DNA of 64,000 nucleotides from Sphaerisporangium dianthi (GCF_042654065.1 NZ_JBHSFP010000004.1:310001-374000), one strand, 5' to 3'; shown: positions 8,084 through 16,890, counted from the first letter of the stretch. Translations and numbers: made by a program. Notes: generated by a model not told the origin, from the letters alone.

Positions 8084-9453
8084 CGCTGGAACACCTGCGT
8101 CAGCCCCTCGTCCTGGATCGCCTGCGGCGGCGGCCTGCGTGCCGCGTCCGACATGCGTACCAGCAGCGCGATAAGGATCCAGTTAGACAGCAGGGCGGAG
8201 CCGCCCTGCGACATGAACGGCGTGACCAGGCCGGTCAGCGGGATCAGGTTGGTCACGCCCCCGACGATGATGAAGACCTGCCAGGCGAGGATGAACGACA
8301 GGCCGCCCGCCAGCAGCTTGCTGAACGGGTCGCGCGCCGCGATGGAGGTGCGCAGGCCGCGCTCGACGATCAGCGCGTAGACCATGAGCAGCGCCATCAG
8401 GCCGGTGAGCCCGAGCTCCTCGCCGGTGGCGGTGAAGATGAAGTCCGAGAAGGACAGCGGGATGAGATAGGGATGGCCCTGCCCCAGCCCGGTGCCGAGG
8501 ATGCCGCCGGACCCCAGGGCGAACAGGCTCTCCATCAGCTGACCGCTGCCGCCCGCGCGGTAGAACAGCTCGGGGTCGCCCGGGTTGAGCCAGACCTCGA
8601 AACGGTTGCCGACGTGGCTGAACAACTGGCCGGCGACGAACGCGCCGCCGACGAACAGCAGCACGCCGATCAGGACCCACGAGGTGCGCTGCGTGGCGAT
8701 GTAGAGCATCGCGATGAACGCGCCGAACAGCAGCAGCGAGGTGCCGAGGTCCTTCTCGAGGACCAGGACGCCGACGCTGACGATCCAGGTGATGAGCACG
8801 GGCCCGAGGTCGCGGGCCCGGGGCAGATCGATGAAGAGCAGGCGGCGCCCGGCGAGCGCGAGGACGTCGCGCTTGGCGACCAGGTAGCCCGCGAAGAACA
8901 CGACCAGCGCCAGCTTGGCGAACTCGCCCGGCTGGATGGAGAAGCCCCCGACCACGACCCAGATGCGGGCGCCCTGGATCTCTTTGCCCACGAACGGCGC
9001 CATGGGCAGGATCAGCAGCCCGAGCCCGACGAAACCCGCCGTGTACGTCATGCGCTGCAGCGCGCGGTGATCGCGCAGCACGATCAGCGTGACGGAGAAC
9101 ATGACGACGCCGAGGGCGGTCCAGAACAGCTGGGTGTTCGGCGAGGCGAGCTTCGTGGCCAGCTCAAGGCGATAGATCATCACCAGGCCGATGCCGTTGA
9201 CCAGCGTCACCAGGGGAAGAATGAGGGGATCGGCCCAGGGGGCGAACTTCGCCAGCACGAAGTAGGCGGCCAGCATCAGGCCACCGAGGCCGAGGCCGTA
9301 GCCCAGCATGCCGGCGGGGATCTTGCCGCCCTCGCCCAGACCGACATTGGCATAGGCGACCATGACGATCGCGACCGCGAAGGCGAGCATGACAAGCTGC
9401 GCCCCGCGCCGTTTTGCGGTCATGGGGACGGCCGCGACGTCTACGGCACTCAC
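8080..9453 (-). CDS. rodA: SEDS-family peptidoglycan glycosyltransferase (RodA/FtsW)
   Basis: A 457-aa polytopic membrane protein (about 10-12 helices) of the FtsW/RodA/SpoVE family, which polymerises lipid II into glycan strands together with the class B PBP encoded next. Typical signatures are PFVGKEIQGARIW, GFSIQPGEFAKLA in the middle and FMSQGGSALLSNW near the end. The GTG start abuts the pstP stop with no gap. An internal ATG at codon 11 is an alternative start. Confidence 0.94.
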   Translation of the reverse strand: MSAVDVAAVPMTAKRRGAQLVMLAFAVAIVMVAYANVGLGEGGKIPAGMLGYGLGLGGLMLAAYFVLAKFAPWADPLILPLVTLVNGIGLVMIYRLELATKLASPNTQLFWTALGVVMFSVTLIVLRDHRALQRMTYTAGFVGLGLLILPMAPFVGKEIQGARIWVVVGGFSIQPGEFAKLALVVFFAGYLVAKRDVLALAGRRLLFIDLPRARDLGPVLITWIVSVGVLVLEKDLGTSLLLFGAFIAMLYIATQRTSWVLIGVLLFVGGAFVAGQLFSHVGNRFEVWLNPGDPELFYRAGGSGQLMESLFALGSGGILGTGLGQGHPYLIPLSFSDFIFTATGEELGLTGLMALLMVYALIVERGLRTSIAARDPFSKLLAGGLSFILAWQVFIIVGGVTNLIPLTGLVTPFMSQGGSALLSNWILIALLVRMSDAARRPPPQAIQDEGLTQVFQR

Positions 9454-10746
9454 TTACGAGGACTCCGTGGGGCTCGGGGTAGCAGTCGGCTGCGTGGTCT
9501 TCTGGTCGCCGCCGGACTTGGCCTTGAGGTCGTTGATCTTCGTCTGTCCTGCCTGGAGGTCGGCCACGGGGATGCCCCGCCGAACCTGCTCGCGCTCCGG
9601 CTCGGGGATCGACGACACGGAAAGGCCGGTGCTCTGGGCGACGGAGTTCAGTTGGATCGGTCCGATGGTGGAGTCGACTCCGCGGAACAAGACTAGCTCG
9701 TCGCCTTTGGCGCCGACGTAGTACTGATCCTGCGTCCACCGCCATCCGAAATAACCACCACCCCCCACGACCACCACGAGAAGCCCGATCACGACCGCGG
9801 CCATCGGCCACACGCGCCGTCTCCTGACACGCCGCGGGGCGGCCATGGCGTTCGCCGCCGGGCCGCCCGCGGGTTCGTCGGAAAGGTCGTCGTCCACGAT
9901 CACAGGCTGAGGAGCGGTGATCGTGGACGCGCGCCCCGCCGGCGTGTCGGGAGGCTGGGAACGCAGCCGGTTGGACCCGGCGGCGCCCACGACCGCGGCG
10001 TCACCCGCCACGACCTGGCCTTCCTCGATCTCGACGACGTCGGCGACGATGCATGTGATGTTGTCGGGGCCACCGCCCCGGTTGGCGAGGTCGATGAGCT
10101 GCCGTACGACGGACTCGGGCTCGTCGACCGTGGTGAGGGTGTGATGCAGGGTCTCGGCGCTGACGACGCTGGACAGGCCGTCCGAGCACAGCAGGTAGCG
10201 GTCGTTGATCTGCGCTTCGCGAAGCGACAGATCGGGATCCACCTCGCCGCTGCCGTCGAGGGCGCGCAGCAAGATCGAGCGCTGAGGATGACTGGCGGCT
10301 TCCTCCTGTGTGATCCTTCCGTCGTCCACCAGCGACTGCACCAGGGTGTGATCGTGCGTGATCTGGTACAGCTCGCCGTTGCGGAGCAGGTAGGCACGGG
10401 AGTCGCCGACGTGGACGAGGGCGACGCGGGTGCCCGACCACAGCATGGCCGTGAGGGTGGTGCCCATGCCCTTGAGGCTGGGATCACGGCCGACCATCTC
10501 GTGCAGTTTGCGATTGGCATCGCGCACCGCGGCCTCGATGGCGCTGAGCAGGTCACCCCCGGAGGCGTCCCGGTCAAGGGACGACATGGCGGTGATGGCG
10601 ACCGAACTGGCCACCTCACCGTGAGCGTGCCCGCCCATACCGTCTGCGACGGCGAGCAGGCGCGGGCTCGCGTACGCCGAGTCCTCGTTTCCTTCGCGGA
10701 GGAGGCCGACGTCCGAGCGGGCGGCGTAGCGGAGTGCGATTGTCAT
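9454..10746 (-). CDS. pstP: PP2C-type Ser/Thr phosphatase PstP
   Basis: A 430-aa metal-dependent phosphatase that reverses PknA/PknB phosphorylation. The cytoplasmic PP2C domain (about 1-235) has REGNEDSAYA, VADGMGGHAHGE, VGDSRAYL, SDGLSSVV and GGPDNITCIV, the metal-binding set. A linker, one membrane helix (about 312-332) and an extracellular tail follow. It lies between fhaB and rodA; its ATG overlaps the fhaB stop by four bases. Confidence 0.95.
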   Translation of the reverse strand: MTIALRYAARSDVGLLREGNEDSAYASPRLLAVADGMGGHAHGEVASSVAITAMSSLDRDASGGDLLSAIEAAVRDANRKLHEMVGRDPSLKGMGTTLTAMLWSGTRVALVHVGDSRAYLLRNGELYQITHDHTLVQSLVDDGRITQEEAASHPQRSILLRALDGSGEVDPDLSLREAQINDRYLLCSDGLSSVVSAETLHHTLTTVDEPESVVRQLIDLANRGGGPDNITCIVADVVEIEEGQVVAGDAAVVGAAGSNRLRSQPPDTPAGRASTITAPQPVIVDDDLSDEPAGGPAANAMAAPRRVRRRRVWPMAAVVIGLLVVVVGGGGYFGWRWTQDQYYVGAKGDELVLFRGVDSTIGPIQLNSVAQSTGLSVSSIPEPEREQVRRGIPVADLQAGQTKINDLKAKSGGDQKTTQPTATPSPTESS

Positions 10747-11210
10747 TTGCGCAATTCGATGACGGTTTTACCGATGCGGATCGGCTGGCCGAGGTGCACC
10801 GGAGTCGGGCGGGTCACTTTGGAGCGGTCGAGATACGTGCCGTTGGTCGAGCCGAGGTCTTCCACGATCCACTGACCGTCCTGGGGGAACAGCCGGGCGT
10901 GCCGGCTGGAAGCGTAATCGTCGCTGAGCACCAGCGTGGCGTCATTCGCCCGACCGATAGTGATTGGCGTCTCCGTGAGGTTGATGATGGTTCCTTGCAG
11001 GGGACCACCCGTAACGACCAGTTGTTTCGGCTCCCCCTTCTTGGGCTTGGCTGGTTGGCGTGCGGGTTTGCCGGGTTTGCGGGCGACCGCCGGAGCGGTC
11101 GAGCGTGATCCGAACAAGTCTGTCCGGATCACTCCCACCGCGGCAATCACAAAGAACCACAGCACCGCGAGGAACGCGAGCCGGATCAGCAGCAGAGTGA
11201 GCTCGGACAT
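10743..11210 (-). CDS. fhaB: FHA-domain protein FhaB/FipA
   Basis: A 155-aa protein with an N-terminal membrane segment (about 5-28), a basic linker and a C-terminal FHA domain carrying the phosphothreonine-binding residues GRANDATLVL, SSRHARLF and GSTNGTYLD. FHA domains bind phosphorylated PknA/PknB substrates, so it is expected to link kinase output to the SEDS/PBP machinery. It overlaps pstP by four bases. There are 17 bases between the fhaA stop and this start. Confidence 0.93.
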   Translation of the reverse strand: MSELTLLLIRLAFLAVLWFFVIAAVGVIRTDLFGSRSTAPAVARKPGKPARQPAKPKKGEPKQLVVTGGPLQGTIINLTETPITIGRANDATLVLSDDYASSRHARLFPQDGQWIVEDLGSTNGTYLDRSKVTRPTPVHLGQPIRIGKTVIELRK

Positions 11211-11227
11211 GGACCGTCTGTCTACCC

Positions 11228-11968
11228 TTAATCGCGCCGGAACACCAGAGTTGTGCGCCCCAAGGTCACGCGGGTGCCGTCCTGGAGCTCGATCCGGCGT
11301 ACTGGCTGGCCGTTGACGAATGTGCCGTTCGTTGAACCGAGATCGACGAGGGCGACTGTGGGCCCCTCGACTCTGAGCTCGGCGTGGTGCCTGGAGACGC
11401 CTGGATCCACCAGCCGCAGATCGCAGTCGGTGCCCCTCCCGAGAAGCGTCACAGGGGTCGTCAGCTCGAACGATCGCTGGCCCTGCGGGTCGTCCTGAGT
11501 GGACACCAGCAGGCGCGGACGCCCGGCGAACGCGCTCGGCTTGCTCGCGGGGAGGTCGCTGACGGGCTGCCGGATCTCGTCCTGCTCGACCGTCGCCCCC
11601 CGGATCACCCCCGAGCGGATGCGGAACAAACCCACCGCCAGATCGTCGGCGGTCTCGAAGCGCACCCGGACAGGTCCCACAAAGGAGTACCCCTGCTCCT
11701 TGGCGTACTCCCTGGCGAGGTTGGCGAGCTCGTGGCCGATGCTGTCGGCGTACACCTCCAGCCGCTCGCTGTCGGTCGTGGACAGCTCCACCACGAAGTC
11801 GTTCGGCACAAGCGTGCGGCCCTGAGCCACGATCGCGGCCCGTTCGTCCATCTCTCGCTGGACCGCGCTGGCGACCTCGACCGGCTGAAGGTCAGATTTG
11901 AACGCCCGCGCAAAGGCCCCCTCAACCAAGCCTTCGAGCCTGCGCTCGAAGCGCTGAAGGACTCCCAC
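11228..11968 (-). CDS. fhaA: FHA-domain protein FhaA (DUF3662 plus FHA)
   Basis: A 246-aa cytoplasmic protein and first gene of the operon. An N-terminal DUF3662 domain (about 1-120) begins with the family signature VLQRFERRLEGLVEGAF. The C-terminal FHA domain has GRGTDCDLRL, VSRHHAEL and GSTNGTFVN. In mycobacteria FhaA binds the pseudokinase MviN and restrains peptidoglycan synthesis. I chose the GTG at 11968 because GGGAGG lies five bases upstream and the family starts here. A longer frame from 11989 would have no ribosome site. Confidence 0.93.
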   Translation of the reverse strand: MGVLQRFERRLEGLVEGAFARAFKSDLQPVEVASAVQREMDERAAIVAQGRTLVPNDFVVELSTTDSERLEVYADSIGHELANLAREYAKEQGYSFVGPVRVRFETADDLAVGLFRIRSGVIRGATVEQDEIRQPVSDLPASKPSAFAGRPRLLVSTQDDPQGQRSFELTTPVTLLGRGTDCDLRLVDPGVSRHHAELRVEGPTVALVDLGSTNGTFVNGQPVRRIELQDGTRVTLGRTTLVFRRD

Positions 11969-12023
11969 CGGGTACCTCCCTTCCTCCATCGTCTAGGAGG
12001 ATCGTATCCGGGTTCGGTGGCAT

Positions 12024-12043
12024 GCACGGATCCGTGCTAGCCT
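12024..12043 (+). promoter_or_regulatory. tRNA-Leu promoter with 14-bp palindrome
   Basis: A perfect palindrome, GCACGGATCCGTGC (12024-12037), directly abuts a TAGCCT -10 hexamer (12038-12043), 17 bases before the tRNA 5' end. The fhaA operon diverges from the same interval, so a protein bound here could affect both. Confidence 0.55.
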
Positions 12044-12060
12044 TTCACCGCACTCAACAA

Positions 12061-12143
12061 GGGCGAGTGGCGGAATGGCAGACGCGCACGGTTCAGGTCC
12101 GTGTGTCCGAAAGGATGTGAGGGTTCAAATCCCTCCTCGCCCA
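12061..12143 (+). tRNA. tRNA-Leu (anticodon CAG)
   Basis: The acceptor stem GGGCGAG/CTCGCCC, anticodon stem CACGG/CCGTG with loop TTCAGGT (anticodon at 12094-12096), a long class II variable arm and T-arm GAGGG/CCCTC around TTCAAAT are all intact. Discriminator A is at 12143 and CCA is not encoded. A tRNA-Leu next to fhaA is a conserved actinobacterial arrangement. Confidence 0.96.
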
Positions 12144-12147
12144 CTCG

Positions 12148-12365
12148 GACCCCGCACGGTCGAGGCTCAGGCCTCTTCCCCGGGGTCCTTGTGTTTTCCC
12201 AGGGGGACACCCCCTGGAACCCCCGGACCCCGCATGGTCGAGGCTCAGACCTCTTCCCCCGGGGTTCTCGTGTTCTCCAGAGGGACACCCCCCGGAATTC
12301 CGAGACCCCGCTGGGCGAAGCTCGGGCGTCCGCCCCGGGGACCTCGTGTCGGTCCGGGGTTCTAA
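12148..12365. repeat. Tandem imperfect 78-bp repeat in a 478-bp gene-free interval
   Basis: The interval 12144-12621 has no convincing gene. Its first half is a tandem repeat with an exact period of 78 bases: units begin GACCCCG at 12148, 12226 and 12304, and the third is degenerate. Within each unit a short inverted repeat (AGGGGGACACCCCCT in the first) could form a hairpin. The rest contains one stem-loop at 12527-12556 and nothing else I can identify. Open frames crossing the repeat exist on both strands but look like products of the repeat and GC content. Confidence 0.8.
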
Positions 12366-12526
12366 GGCGATCGGTGTCATGCGTCGGCCTCCGGGGTTGG
12401 CGTGTCCAAGGAGTCGGCCCCTGGAACCCCCGAAGGTTCGAGGTCTCGCGGCGCCTGATGGGCTTTGCCCAGCAGAAGGCACAAGACACCCCTGTGATGA
12501 AGGGGCTTCGATCAAGGTAGTCCGCG

Positions 12527-12556
12527 GCGCCCGGCGAGAGAAGCCCCGCCGGGCGC
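12527..12556. terminator. Stem-loop downstream of the CorC-like operon
   Basis: GCGCCCGGC and GCCGGGCGC form a 9-bp stem around a 12-base loop, about 65 bases past the stop of the minus-strand CNNM/CorC-like gene. It is a likely terminator, without a U-tract. Confidence 0.45.
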
Positions 12557-12621
12557 TCGCCGGCATATTTCTTGACGTGCGCTGTGGCCGACCCACCCCG
12601 GATGTCTAGCCGTCCCGGCTT

Positions 12622-13662
12622 TCAGATCGCTTTCGGCGTGCTTGCACGCGCGTTCAGCAGTTCTCCGACGAGGTCGCCGAGGCTGACCAGGCCGACGACG
12701 CGCCCGTCCCCGCTCGTGACGAGGCCCAGATGGGCGTGAGCGTCCTGGAGACGCTCCACGGCCTCCGGAATGGTGGTGGACGCCTTGAGGCGCGGCGCGG
12801 GGCTCATGAGCTTCTCTGGAGGCGTCCCTGGGTGCAGGACGGCGTCCCGGACGTGCAGCACGCCCAGCACGTTCGCCGGGGAGCCGCCGTTGACCAGGAG
12901 CCTCAGGTGGCCGGTCGCCGCCGCGACGCGCCGCACGACGCTCTCGGACGCGCCGGAGGGCACGGCCGTGGCCTGCTCGATGGGCACCATCAGCCGCTCC
13001 ACGGGCTGTGACTGGACGCGGAGCGCGCTGGTCAGCAGGTCGTGCTCGTCCCGGTCCAGCAGCCCCATGCGGGCCGACTCGCCGACCAGCATGGCGAGCT
13101 GGGGCGGCGTCCGCGTGGTGGCGAGCTCGTCGCGCGGCCGGACGCCGAAGGCGCGCAGCAGGCCGTTGGAGAGCCCGTTGAGCGCCGCGAGCACCGGCCT
13201 GGCGATCCACGTGAATCCGCGGAACGGCAGGGCCAGGCGCATCGCCGCCCGCTCGGGGTGGGTCAGCGCCCAGGACTTGGGCGCCATCTCTCCCACCACC
13301 ATGTGCAAGAACGTGATGACCGCCAGGGCGATGACGTAGGCGACGCCCACACGCACGGACTCGGGAAGCCCGACGAGCCCGAAGACCGGTTCGAGCAGGT
13401 GCTCGATCGCCGGTTCTGTGACCATGGCCAGGCCGAGCGAGCACAGCGTGATGCCGAACTGCGCGCCGGCCAGCATGAGCGAGAGCTCTCGCCCGTTGCG
13501 GAGGGCGGCGCGGCCGGCCGCCCTGGTCAGGCGGCCCCCGCCGGAGGCGGCCTCCTCAAGGCGGTGCCGGCTGCCCGACACCACGGCGAACTCGGCCGCG
13601 ACGAACAGGCCGTTGCCGACGAGCAGCACGACGCCGAGCAGCAGGGCGGTGGCGGTGTTCAT
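12622..13662 (-). CDS. CNNM/CorC-family (hemolysin-like) membrane protein
   Basis: A 346-aa protein with an N-terminal DUF21 membrane domain (three to four helices, about 1-170, including VAAEFAVVSGSRHRL and HMVVGEMAPKSW) and a C-terminal CBS-domain pair (about 210-335). The family is implicated in Mg2+/Co2+ efflux or homeostasis; the old name hemolysin is misleading. Its ATG overlaps the stop of the upstream paralogue by four bases. The two paralogues probably form a heteromeric complex. The C-terminal transporter-associated domain seen in the upstream gene is absent here. Confidence 0.88.
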   Translation of the reverse strand: MNTATALLLGVVLLVGNGLFVAAEFAVVSGSRHRLEEAASGGGRLTRAAGRAALRNGRELSLMLAGAQFGITLCSLGLAMVTEPAIEHLLEPVFGLVGLPESVRVGVAYVIALAVITFLHMVVGEMAPKSWALTHPERAAMRLALPFRGFTWIARPVLAALNGLSNGLLRAFGVRPRDELATTRTPPQLAMLVGESARMGLLDRDEHDLLTSALRVQSQPVERLMVPIEQATAVPSGASESVVRRVAAATGHLRLLVNGGSPANVLGVLHVRDAVLHPGTPPEKLMSPAPRLKASTTIPEAVERLQDAHAHLGLVTSGDGRVVGLVSLGDLVGELLNARASTPKAI

Positions 13663-15020
13663 CGGACCTCACCGCTCATGACCGCCGCGTCGGAGACCCG
13701 GGGCGCGAGCCGCACCCGGTCGGGGATCCTGCGCTGGACGTCCAGCACGGTTACCAGGACCTCCCTGCCGGCGGGCTCGCTGACCTCCAGCAGGTCCGGC
13801 TCGGCGACGAGGGGCAGGTTCACCTCGTCCCCCGGCTCGGCGAGGCGGCCGAGGCGGGCCATGATCAGACCCGCCACGGTCTCGTAGTCGTCGCTCTCGG
13901 GAAGCCGCAGCCCGGTCGCGCGTTCCACCTCGTCCAGGCGCAGGGTGCCGCGCACGTCCCAGGTGCCGTCCTCCAGGGCGACCGCCTCGGCCGGGTCGGG
14001 GTCGTTCTCGTCCACCAGCTCGCCGACGAGCTCTTCGGCCAGGTCCTCCATCGTGACGACGCCGGCCAGGCCGCCGTACTCGTCGATGACGCACGCCAGC
14101 TCGCGGCCGGACACGCGCATCCGTTCGCGCAGAGCGGGGAGCGGGAGCGTGGTCGGCACGAGCAGGGGCGCGACGCTGATGCGTTCGATGGGCACGTCGT
14201 CGGAGGGGGCCCTGAGCCACTCTCGGAGGCCGGTCACGCCGAAGACGTCGCCGCCCTCACCGAGCACGGGGTAGCGGGAGTGCCCGGAGGACCTCAGGGC
14301 GGCGAGCAGGTCGGACGCGGGCCGTCCGGCGCGTAGCGAGACCACGCGCGGACGGGGCACCATGACGTCCTCGGCGGTGCGGTCGCCGAACTCCAGCGCG
14401 CGCTCCAGCAGGTCCGACAGGCGCCCGGAGAGGTCGCCCGCGGCCTCCGACTCGGCGATGATGCGCGACAGCTCCTCGGGGGTGGCGCCGTGCTCCACCT
14501 CCTCCACGGGCTCGACGCCGAACAGGCGGAGCAACCGCGCGGCCGAGGTGTCGAAGAAGCGGATGACCGGTCCCGCGACGGCCATGTAGACGAGGGTGGG
14601 CCCGGCCAGCCACTTGGCGGCCGGCTCGGGACGGGCGATGCCGAAGTTCTTGGGCACCAGCTCGCCGAGCACCATCTGGACGATCGTGGCGGCGACCAGT
14701 CCGAGGGTGACCGCGACGCCGGGGATCGCGGCCTGCGGGACGCCGGCGGCCGCGAGGCCGGGGGTGATCAGCGGGGTGAGCGCGGGTTCGGTGATGAAGC
14801 CCACGAGCAGCGTGGTCACGGTGATGCCGAGCTGGGCGCCCGACAACATGAACGAGAGCCTGCCGGTGACCTTCAGGGCCCGCTCGGCGGCGGCGTCGCC
14901 CGAGGCGGCCTGCTGCCGGAGCGTCGCCCGGTCGGAGGCGACGAACGCGAACTCCTGTGCGACGAAGAAACCCGTCGCCAGGGTGAGAACAAGAACGGCC
15001 AGACCGAGAACCATGGTCAC
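13659..15020 (-). CDS. CNNM/CorC-family (hemolysin-like) membrane protein, long paralogue
   Basis: A 453-aa protein with a DUF21 membrane domain (starts VLGLAVLVLTLATGFFVAQE), a CBS pair (about 195-320, including ACVIDEYGGLAGVVT) and a C-terminal CorC/HlyC domain (about 330-420). It is predicted to take part in divalent cation transport with the downstream paralogue. The start is uncertain: the GTG at 15020 overlaps the stop of a possible 25-codon leader (GTGA); an ATG at 15014 or a longer GTG frame from 15077 are alternatives. Confidence 0.86.
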   Translation of the reverse strand: MTMVLGLAVLVLTLATGFFVAQEFAFVASDRATLRQQAASGDAAAERALKVTGRLSFMLSGAQLGITVTTLLVGFITEPALTPLITPGLAAAGVPQAAIPGVAVTLGLVAATIVQMVLGELVPKNFGIARPEPAAKWLAGPTLVYMAVAGPVIRFFDTSAARLLRLFGVEPVEEVEHGATPEELSRIIAESEAAGDLSGRLSDLLERALEFGDRTAEDVMVPRPRVVSLRAGRPASDLLAALRSSGHSRYPVLGEGGDVFGVTGLREWLRAPSDDVPIERISVAPLLVPTTLPLPALRERMRVSGRELACVIDEYGGLAGVVTMEDLAEELVGELVDENDPDPAEAVALEDGTWDVRGTLRLDEVERATGLRLPESDDYETVAGLIMARLGRLAEPGDEVNLPLVAEPDLLEVSEPAGREVLVTVLDVQRRIPDRVRLAPRVSDAAVMSGEVR

Positions 15021-15094
15021 AGCTGGGCCGTCCCGGATTTGACGAGGCCCGTGCCGTGGCACGGGCAGGTACTCCACGGGTCCGGAGCGGACAC
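15017..15094 (-). CDS. Possible 25-aa leader ORF coupled to the CorC-like operon
   Basis: The GTG at 15094 is preceded by AAAGGA with a five-base gap, a better ribosome site than any start of the downstream transporter has. The 25-codon frame (begins MSAPDPWSTCPCHG) ends in a TGA that overlaps the transporter GTG by four bases. A leader that couples or attenuates translation of an ion transporter is plausible. There is no direct evidence that it is translated. Confidence 0.4.
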   Translation of the reverse strand: MSAPDPWSTCPCHGTGLVKSGTAQL

Positions 15095-15291
15095 GACTGT
15101 CCTTTCGCTAGAGGTCGTCGATAACGGTAACGGTGGGGGGTCGGGCAATGTTTCCCGCGACTCAACATTGGTGACTTACTGTGACTCTGCGTACTTTTAC
15201 CGGAGAAAACCTTGGTGAGAGAGCTTCCGGTGGCTCTCCGACCGCGTAACTTCGAGGCAGGACGACTCTCGGCACAGGACGGGGACGGAAA

Positions 15292-16695
15292 GTGGGAGAT
15301 TGGCCGGGAAACGGCGGGTCGGGGGGATCCGACGAGACCCGCGAGGGTCCGACTCGGGCCATCCGGCGCCCCGCCGGCGCAGGTGCCGAGGGCGGGTACG
15401 GCGCGCAGGGCGGTGCCGAGGGCGGCTATTCCGCGGGTCAGCCCGCGCACCGCTTCCCGCCGGGCACGCGGGCTCCCGAGGGTGAGCGCGGACGCGGCGG
15501 CGACGCCCCCGCCGGCGGGGGGCGCGGCGAGGCCGACGACGACGCCACGGTTCTGCAGGCCTACGGCGCGGCAGGCCAGGCTCCGCCGGCCGCGCCCTCG
15601 GGCGACGGCGCACGGGGCAAGGGCCGTGTGTACGGCAAGCCCCGGCCGGGGCAGTCGCCGGTGCGGCCGCTGCCGGGGACACAGCCGGCCGGCGGGCAAC
15701 CGCCCGGAGGGCGACCGCCCGGCGGCGAGCGGCCCCGCCGGCCACGGCGCACCGGCCGCCTGATCGTCCGCATCCTGGCGGGGCTGCTCGTCCTGCTGAT
15801 CGTGCTGGGCGTCGGCGGCTTCTTCTGGATCAACTCCCGGATCAACGTCGTCGATTCGCTCACCGAATACGACGGGCGCCCGGCGGCCACCCCTGGCGAA
15901 GACTGGCTGCTGGTCGGCTCCGACAGCCGGGCCGGGTTGTCGGCCGCCCAGCGCAGGAAGCTCGCCACCGGACGGGCCGCAGGCAAGCGCACCGACACGA
16001 TGATGCTCCTGCACGTGCCGAGCGGCAGCGGCCGGCCGACCCTGGTCAGCCTCCCCCGCGACTCCTACGTGCCGATCGACGGGCACGGCAGCGACAAGCT
16101 GAACGCCGCCTACGCCTTCGGCGGGCCGAAGCTGCTGGCCAAGACCGTCGAGAAGGTCACGGGCATCCGCCTCGACCACTACATGGAGATCGGGTTCGGC
16201 GGCTTCGTCGGCATCGTCGACGCGATCGGCGGGGTGAACATCTGCGTCAAGCAGAACATCAAGGACCCGAAGGCCGGCATCAACCTCAAGAAGGGCTGCC
16301 AGGACATGGAGGGCGGCACCGCCCTGGGGTTCGTCCGCACCCGCGCGACCGGCGCGATTCCCGACTTCGAACGCACCCAGCGCCAGCGGCAGTTCTTCTC
16401 GGCCGTGGTCAAGAAGGCCGCGAGCCCCGGCGTCCTGATCAACCCCTTCCGCTCGCTGCCGCTGGCGACGGCCGCCACCGACTCGGTCGCCGTCGACGGC
16501 GACACGGGGGCCTTCGACCTGCTGTCGCTCGGGCTGGCGATGAGCGGCGACCCGATCGCCACCGCCGTCCCCATCGGATCGCTGCCGACGATCAACGGCG
16601 CCTCGGTCGTCAAGTGGGACACCGAGCGCGCGCTGCGGCTGTTCAACTCCCTGGCCGAGGACAAGCCGGTGCCCAAGGACGTGCTCACCAAATAG
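15292..16695 (+). CDS. LytR-CpsA-Psr (LCP) family cell-wall glycopolymer ligase
   Basis: A 467-aa protein with a Gly/Pro/Arg-rich disordered cytoplasmic N-terminus (about 1-155), one membrane helix (about 158-182) and an extracellular LCP domain. LCP hallmarks are present: GSDSRAGLS, RTDTMMLLHV, LVSLPRDSYVPI, the DHYMEIGFGGF block and GFVRTRATGAIPDFERTQRQ. Such enzymes transfer teichoic acid, arabinogalactan or similar polymers from a lipid carrier to peptidoglycan. The GTG start is weakly supported by GGACGGAAA. A strong hairpin follows at 16814. Confidence 0.91.
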   Translation: MGDWPGNGGSGGSDETREGPTRAIRRPAGAGAEGGYGAQGGAEGGYSAGQPAHRFPPGTRAPEGERGRGGDAPAGGGRGEADDDATVLQAYGAAGQAPPAAPSGDGARGKGRVYGKPRPGQSPVRPLPGTQPAGGQPPGGRPPGGERPRRPRRTGRLIVRILAGLLVLLIVLGVGGFFWINSRINVVDSLTEYDGRPAATPGEDWLLVGSDSRAGLSAAQRRKLATGRAAGKRTDTMMLLHVPSGSGRPTLVSLPRDSYVPIDGHGSDKLNAAYAFGGPKLLAKTVEKVTGIRLDHYMEIGFGGFVGIVDAIGGVNICVKQNIKDPKAGINLKKGCQDMEGGTALGFVRTRATGAIPDFERTQRQRQFFSAVVKKAASPGVLINPFRSLPLATAATDSVAVDGDTGAFDLLSLGLAMSGDPIATAVPIGSLPTINGASVVKWDTERALRLFNSLAEDKPVPKDVLTK

Positions 16696-16813
16696 GCGGC
16701 GGAGACGGGCGCGCCGGGTGCCGAGGAAGGCGCTCGCCGGGCGCCGAGGACGCGCTCGCGGGCGCCCGGGCCGCGCTCGCCGGGTGAGGTGACCAGGGGC
16801 GGGGCGTGCCGCG

Positions 16814-16850
16814 CGCCCGGAGCCGCCCGGCGCGCGGGCGGCTCCGGGCG
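16814..16850. terminator. Strong GC hairpin after the LCP gene
   Basis: CGCCCGGAGCCGCCCG and CGGGCGGCTCCGGGCG form a perfect 16-bp stem with a five-base loop, 119 bases after the LCP stop and before the fpg promoter. It is a probable terminator. Confidence 0.7.
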
Positions 16851-16878
16851 GAGCAGGGTTGGGCGGGCGCTGAGCGGT

Positions 16879-16884
16879 TAGTGT
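16879..16884 (+). promoter_or_regulatory. -10 element for leaderless fpg-like gene
   Basis: TAGTGT ends seven bases before the ATG at 16891, and no Shine-Dalgarno lies between them. Transcription would start at or next to the ATG. Confidence 0.5.
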
Positions 16885-16890
16885 GATGGC

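Noticed and set aside
12075..12520. Open frames with repeated GPRTVEAQ-like peptide units after tRNA-Leu.
   Set aside because: They arise from the 78-bp nucleotide repeat in several frames at once and begin inside the tRNA gene, so coding is unlikely.
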